From an uncultured Eubacteriales bacterium (lineage in GTDB: Bacteria; Bacillota; Clostridia; Monoglobales; Monoglobaceae), in NCBI GenBank assembly GCA_900545865.1, contig URAN01000021.1, forward strand, positions 1 to 45,759: DNA of 45,759 nucleotides. The letters are read 5' to 3'. Position numbers and translations under genes: made by a program. The notes beneath the pieces were generated by a model. The model did not search any database, had not been told where the DNA came from, and saw only the letters and a list, made by a program, of their open reading frames with translations. Positions 42,133-45,759 of this stretch are shown one piece after another. Position 1 is the first letter of the stretch. Each line of letters begins with the position of its first letter.

Positions 42133-43146
42133 ATGAATATTTTAGCGATAGAGAGTTCTTGTGACGAGACGGCGGCAGCGGTTATCCGCGACCGATTCGA
42201 AATTTTATCGAATGTTATAAATACTCAAATCGATACGCATAAAGAGTACGGCGGAGTCGTACCCGAAATTGCATCGCGAATGCACATCGAAAACATAAGC
42301 ACTGTTGTTGATGCGGCAATAATAAAAGCGGGGATACAAAAATCCGATATTGACGCGGTTGCGGTTACATACGGGCCGGGGCTTGTCGGTGCGCTTTTGG
42401 TCGGAGTATCATATGCAAAAGCGTTTGCGTATGCCTTGAACAAGCCGCTCATCCCCGTGCATCACATAAAAGGACATATCTCGGCGAATTATCTCGAAAC
42501 GCCCGATTTAAAGCCGCCCTTTATCTGTCTTGTTGCCTCGGGTGGTCACAGCCATATAGTAAAGGTTGGCGGATATTCGGATTACAAGGTTCTTGCGCGC
42601 ACGCATGACGATGCGGCAGGGGAGGCGTTTGATAAGGTTTCGAGAGTTCTCGGGTTCGGGTATCCGGGCGGTCCGGCTGTGCAAAAAGCGGCGGAGAACG
42701 GCGACCCGAATGCGATACACTTCCCACGCGTGAATATGGGCGAGAACGGTTTTGATTTCAGTTTCAGCGGAGTAAAAACCGCGGTTTTGAATTATATACA
42801 TAACGCCGAACAAAAGAATATCGAGATAAACAAGTATGATGTTGCCGCATCGTTCCAAGAGGCGGTCGTTGATGTTTTGTCGCGGCATCTGATAAACTGT
42901 GCGAGAGAAAATGGAATAAACACGCTTGCGCTTGCCGGCGGTGTTGCGGCAAACAAGCCGCTCAGAGAACGGATAGCGAAATCCGCCGAGGAAAACGGAA
43001 TGAAGTTTTATTACCCTCGGTTTGAGCTTTGTACCGATAATGCGGCAATGATAGGCTGTGCGGCTTTCGCCGAATATGAGAGCGGAAACGTTGCGGATAT
43101 GACTTTAAATGCCGTACCGAATCTTCCGCTTGAAAAATTATGTTGA
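42133..43146 (+). CDS. tsaD: tRNA threonylcarbamoyladenosine synthase subunit TsaD
   Basis: The 337-aa protein shows the ASKHA fold 'ILAIESSCDETAAAVI', the iron-binding 'HIKGH' (His111, His115), 'CLVASGGHSHIVKV', 'DDAAGEAFDKVSRVLG' and 'LALAGGVAANKPLRERI'. It transfers the threonylcarbamoyl group made by TsaC to A37 of ANN-decoding tRNAs, with TsaB and TsaE. It starts 7 nt after rimI. With the TsaC half of the fusion gene it makes two steps of t6A synthesis in one operon. Confidence 0.97.
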   Translation: MNILAIESSCDETAAAVIRDRFEILSNVINTQIDTHKEYGGVVPEIASRMHIENISTVVDAAIIKAGIQKSDIDAVAVTYGPGLVGALLVGVSYAKAFAYALNKPLIPVHHIKGHISANYLETPDLKPPFICLVASGGHSHIVKVGGYSDYKVLARTHDDAAGEAFDKVSRVLGFGYPGGPAVQKAAENGDPNAIHFPRVNMGENGFDFSFSGVKTAVLNYIHNAEQKNIEINKYDVAASFQEAVVDVLSRHLINCARENGINTLALAGGVAANKPLRERIAKSAEENGMKFYYPRFELCTDNAAMIGCAAFAEYESGNVADMTLNAVPNLPLEKLC

Positions 43147-43179
43147 AATTTTGCATTTTGACAGAGAGGGCAAAACGAG

Positions 43180-43644
43180 ATGATTAAAATTTTATTTGTA
43201 TGCCACGGCAATATATGCAGAAGTCCTATGGCGGAATTTATTTTTAAGGATTTGGTTAAAAAGCACCGCGCGGAGGGCGAGTTTGAAATACGTTCCGCCG
43301 CGACAAGTACAGAGGAGATTGGCAACCCCGTATATCCGCCGGCTAAGGCAAAGCTGGCTGAACACGGTATTTCATGCAAGGGCAAAACGGCGGTTCAAAT
43401 GACAAAAAGCGATTATGATTATTATGATAAGATAATCGCTATGGACAGATACAATCTCAGGAATATGCAGAGGTTTGTCGGCAATGATGAAAAGAATAAG
43501 GTTTCGCTTATGATGGATTATACCGACCGCCGCGGCGATGTTGCTGACCCGTGGTACACGGGCGATTTTGATACGGCGTGGAATGATATTCTCGATGGCT
43601 GTATCGGCTTATATGCAGCTTTGACAAAAAATAAGACTAAATGA
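43180..43644 (+). CDS. Low-molecular-weight protein tyrosine phosphatase
   Basis: The protein is 154 aa. P-loop 'LFVCHGNICRSPMAEF' (Cys8, Arg14) and acid loop 'VADPWYTGDFDTAW' are complete. Ile12 occupies the position where the fused YwlE-like domain has Thr, as in tyrosine-specific members, so the operon encodes two phosphatases of probably different specificity. It lies 33 nt after tsaD, with GAGAGGG upstream, and closes the operon before a perfect hairpin. Targets might include proteins of surface-polysaccharide synthesis, by analogy only. Confidence 0.9.
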   Translation: MIKILFVCHGNICRSPMAEFIFKDLVKKHRAEGEFEIRSAATSTEEIGNPVYPPAKAKLAEHGISCKGKTAVQMTKSDYDYYDKIIAMDRYNLRNMQRFVGNDEKNKVSLMMDYTDRRGDVADPWYTGDFDTAWNDILDGCIGLYAALTKNKTK

Positions 43645-43645
43645 A

Positions 43646-43680
43646 ACGGGTTGACGCAAAATTATTTTGCGTCAACCCGT
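43646..43680. terminator. Perfect bidirectional hairpin
   Basis: ACGGGTTGACGCAAAAT pairs with ATTTTGCGTCAACCCGT, a 17-bp perfect stem with a one-base centre. It lies 2 nt after the phosphatase stop and 18 nt from the stop of the convergent amidase, so it can serve both. Confidence 0.75.
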
Positions 43681-43697
43681 ATTTGCTTAAAGTATGA

Positions 43698-44528
43698 TTA
43701 TTGTTCCGAAAGGTTACAAAACGCACCTGCGCGGTCACAAATAACGAGAATGCGCAGCATCTCGTCGGTAAGACCGAGACCGTCACCGTCGCCTTTTAAG
43801 ATTCCGTTATCTTCAAGACGCTTTATCGTGGGTCTTGCCCATTCGGGCATATTGTCATCGACATAGTTATAAATCATCGGCTCTTTTACCTTTTCGGCGA
43901 GCGAGTCGATTTTGCGGTCGATGTCATCAACCATTTTTTTGAGTTCCTCATATTGAGTCATTGTCAAATCTCCTTCATTATTTGAATTTTCGTTTTCCGA
44001 ATCGTTCGGATTTTTCCCAGTGATTGCCTCACATAATTTATCCGCAATCAGGTCTGCACCGAGCCGCCGATACAAGTCCGCATCGCTTTGGGTATCGACA
44101 AAGCATACCTCCAAAAGACAAGCAGGGGCGTTGGTGTGGCGTATTACATACAGGCGCGAGCCGTCCTTTACACCGCGGTTTACAAAACCGAGCGATTTTA
44201 GGGCGTCCAGCATTTGGCTTGCCCGTGCATTGTCCTTTCCGTCATAGGTGTAAGCTTCACAGCCTTTTCCGCCGCCGCTGTTGAAATGAATCGACAAAAA
44301 CATATCGAGCGGCTGTGCGTTTGCCATATCACAGATTTTTTTAAGGTTTGCGTTCACAGTCGGGGATTTATCATCGGTACAATCAATGACCGTGTTTCCC
44401 GTTTTGCGCAGCCTGTCCATAAGACGGTATCCGATCACCCGTGTTTCATCGCTTTCGTTTAGGATTCCGACTGCGCCGCTTCCGACAGTTCCGCTGACCG
44501 TGTGACCGCAATTTATTCCGATAATCAT
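43698..44528 (-). CDS. Phage-type N-acetylmuramoyl-L-alanine amidase (endolysin)
   Basis: This 276-aa protein has an Amidase_3 domain in residues 1-165: 'IIGINCGHTVSG', 'DMFLSIHFNSGGGKGCEAYT' and 'NAPACLLEVCFVDTQSDADL' carry the zinc His/Glu/His and catalytic Glu. A Ser/Asn/Glu-rich linker follows, then a coiled segment ('EELKKMVDDIDRKIDSLAEK') and an SLH-like end ('WARPTIKRLEDNGILKGDGD'). There is no signal peptide, as in endolysins released by a holin. The holin and XhlA genes are just upstream. The leader is the second copy of the two-hairpin element, which contains its GGAG site. Confidence 0.9.
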   Translation of the reverse strand: MIIGINCGHTVSGTVGSGAVGILNESDETRVIGYRLMDRLRKTGNTVIDCTDDKSPTVNANLKKICDMANAQPLDMFLSIHFNSGGGKGCEAYTYDGKDNARASQMLDALKSLGFVNRGVKDGSRLYVIRHTNAPACLLEVCFVDTQSDADLYRRLGADLIADKLCEAITGKNPNDSENENSNNEGDLTMTQYEELKKMVDDIDRKIDSLAEKVKEPMIYNYVDDNMPEWARPTIKRLEDNGILKGDGDGLGLTDEMLRILVICDRAGAFCNLSEQ

Positions 44529-44615
44529 AATTGAAAAATCTCCATTCTGCCGCTCTGCGCCGGCATAGAATAGTAAAGGGTTTCTCTTATCCGCAGAGTA
44601 AGAAATGATAAGAGA
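44529..44615 (-). ncRNA. Conserved two-hairpin leader element with complementary loops, copy 2
   Basis: On the - strand, TCTCTTATC (44615-44607) pairs perfectly with GATAAGAGA (44591-44583) around a loop ending CTCTGCG. TGCCG (44565-44561) pairs with CGGCA (44552-44548) around GCGCAGAG. CTCTGCG and CGCAGAG are perfectly complementary. GGAG (44543-44540) and the amidase ATG (44528) follow. The element begins at the base next to the holin stop codon. Differences from copy 1 keep every stem (C-G to U-A at the end of stem 1; U-G to U-A elsewhere). Confidence 0.6.
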
Positions 44616-44864
44616 TTATTTTGTCTTTTTGCACTCTTTTTCGGCGCAAAGTATCTTGTCCGCCATACACGCCGCTTGTGTAAAACTATTATTCTTCCAC
44701 CATGCGGCAACCGATGTCACAAGGGTAAATATTATACTTACCGCCTGATAAATATCGTCCTCGGCGAACGAGATTGTACCCTTGCCGAATATTGCGAGAA
44801 GCTGATTAATGAGCGCAAGGCACAAACAGAGAGTGCGCGCGATTGTTCCGGCTGATATTTTCAT
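44616..44864 (-). CDS. Phage holin, SPP1/BhlB type
   Basis: The 82-aa product begins 'MKISAGTIARTLCLCLALIN' and contains 'DDIYQAVSIIFTLVTSVAAW', then 'WKNNSFTQAACMADKIL', the exact layout of XhlB/BhlB holins with two membrane helices and a WWKNNSFT turn. It forms membrane lesions that let the amidase reach the wall. The start is the ATG at 44864, served by AAAGGACGGTG; an ATG at 44885 lies before that site. Confidence 0.9.
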   Translation of the reverse strand: MKISAGTIARTLCLCLALINQLLAIFGKGTISFAEDDIYQAVSIIFTLVTSVAAWWKNNSFTQAACMADKILCAEKECKKTK

Positions 44865-44903
44865 TGATTTCACCGTCCTTTCCATATATGATATTCGGGA
44901 ATG

Positions 44904-45167
44904 CTATTTGATAAAAAAGCTGACCGCCGCGGCGATTACGGCTGTGATTATTGCGGTTATAATCATATCGTATCTGCGACCCGGCTTTTTTTCTATAACA
45001 AGAACCCTTTCCAACAGTTCATTTAAATCACGCCGCATATACTTCATTTCAACAAGTATTTCGCCGATGCTTTTACCGTTTTCGACCACTTCGTCAATTC
45101 GGTGGTGAGCGGATTTGACCGACTGTTCGACAGAAGTCATTCGTTCGAAAATCTCTTGTTCGTTCAT
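44904..45167 (-). CDS. XhlA-family haemolysin/holin partner
   Basis: The 87-aa product 'MNEQEIFERMTSVEQSVKSA' has a coiled coil ('ILVEMKYMRRDLNELLERVL') and one C-terminal membrane helix ('MIITAIITAVIAAAVSFFIK'), the XhlA pattern. XhlA works with XhlB and an amidase in PBSX-type lysis. The preceding frame extends to 45377 through the repeat array, but that part is repeat sequence and is not preferred. The ribosome site is weak (AAGGGCAGCGTG region), so expression may be low or coupled to something upstream. Confidence 0.85.
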   Translation of the reverse strand: MNEQEIFERMTSVEQSVKSAHHRIDEVVENGKSIGEILVEMKYMRRDLNELLERVLVIEKKPGRRYDMIITAIITAVIAAAVSFFIK

Positions 45168-45285
45168 AGTGTTTTTCACGCTGCCCTTCTTTTTAAATTT
45201 CCGTAATTGCCATACGGTTGATTTCTTCCTGCTATTATAATATATACTATTCAAGAGTGCCATAGAGTGCCACATCGTCGATGCA

Positions 45286-45759
45286 AAGTCCGCTTTGCTC
45301 AGTTTTTCCGAAAGGAAAAACATTCGCCCGCTACCTTGCATCTCCTCTTCCCAAAAAATTACGGGTATAACCCTCATTTTTCGGGAACCCTGTATATGTC
45401 CGTTTTGCTTGCTCGAATTTTATCACGATAAAATTCATCGCCTGCTACGCGGCATCTCCTCTTCCCAAAAAATATCGGGTGCAACCCTCATTTTTCGGGA
45501 GTCCTGTATATGTCTGCCTTGCTCAGCTTTTCCGAAAGAAAAACATTCGCCCGATGTTTCGAAAAATCCCTTGTGGCTCGATTGAGATGTTCGTCCGACT
45601 TGCTCGGGGTTGGTGGAGCGGCACGCTCCCTCTTCCCAAAAAATATCGGGTGCAACCCTCATTTTTCGGGAGCCTTGTATATGTCCGCCTTGCTCAGTTT
45701 TTCTGAAAGAAAAACATTCGCCCGATGTTTCGAAAAATCCCTTGTGGCTCGATTGAGAT
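45286..45759. repeat. Palindromic repeat array, continues beyond the window
   Basis: A 38-nt hairpin unit recurs at 45349-45386, 45463-45500 and 45634-45671. The outer stem is TCCCAAAAAAT with ATTTTTCGGGA and the inner stem GGGT/ACCC. The loop is GCA in two copies and ATA in the first, while the stem is kept. A second module with AGTTTTTCCGAAAG and ATTCGCCCG occurs at about 45300, 45530 and 45700. Positions ~45462-45588 and ~45633-45759 are direct repeats of ~127 bp at a 171-bp step. On the - strand the unit reads MRVAPDIFWEE, but I regard that as non-coding. Confidence 0.8.

Noticed and set aside
45435..45662. - strand frame with repeated MRVAPDIFWEE as a repeat protein.
   Set aside because: The peptide is simply the translation of the hairpin unit; the frame has no ribosome site and breaks between units.
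45286..45759. CRISPR array.
   Set aside because: Repeats are 38-nt imperfect palindromes 114-171 bp apart with repeated, not unique, sequence between them; no cas genes are present.

Overview
The window looks like chromosome from a low-to-mid GC, Gram-positive anaerobe of the Clostridia, probably an uncultured gut or plant-fibre bacterium. The grounds are strong Shine-Dalgarno sites, S-layer homology (SLH) domains, a BspA-type leucine-rich repeat protein, AraC-controlled glycoside hydrolase genes and the secA-prfB order. SLH-anchored glycan enzymes bring pectin specialists such as Monoglobus to mind, but that is inference and no species can be assigned.

Layout. (1) 1-1447: a small gene remnant and an AraC-type regulator (-), with a direct-repeat operator candidate in front of the next operon. 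(2) 1448-19402: eight tightly spaced + strand genes forming an apparent 18-kb operon. It holds a cytoplasmic GH78-like enzyme, three proteins that together carry five copies of a DUF6273-like module, three SLH proteins (one with a clan GH-A hydrolase and a CBM9-like domain) and a beta-helix protein. (3) 19419-29728: two paralogous divergent AraC/Gfo-Idh-MocA cassettes at the edges. Between them lie brnQ, a small P-loop kinase, a possible small RNA, and a gene graveyard (serine recombinase fused to SGNH hydrolase, TIR-like fragment, long inverted repeat, IS3 remnant). An EamA transporter follows. (4) 29729-34749: a decayed surface-protein fragment, a BspA-like LRR protein and another SLH protein. 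(5) 34853-43680: a housekeeping operon of secA, prfB (with a +1 frameshift site), prfA, a TsaC-YwlE fusion, rimI, tsaD and a second low-molecular-weight phosphatase. (6) 43698-45759: a phage-type lysis cassette on the - strand (XhlA, holin, amidase), then a palindromic repeat array running off the window.

How it works together (inference): the GH78 operon under the adjacent AraC regulator would build a set of secreted and S-layer-tethered proteins that capture and cut a rhamnose-containing glycan. The oligosaccharides would be finished in the cytoplasm by the GH78 enzyme. The two Gfo/Idh cassettes would handle unusual sugars.

The most novel signals are these. First, an ~80-nt element occurs twice, just upstream of two unrelated start codons (16343-16423 + and 44529-44615 -). 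It can fold as two hairpins whose loops are complementary, and the differences between the copies preserve the pairing. Second, the prfB frameshift site carries UAG instead of UGA. Third, there is a TsaC/arginine-phosphatase fusion. Fourth, an SLH/DUF6273-like operon contains a fresh internal 1.1-kb duplication.
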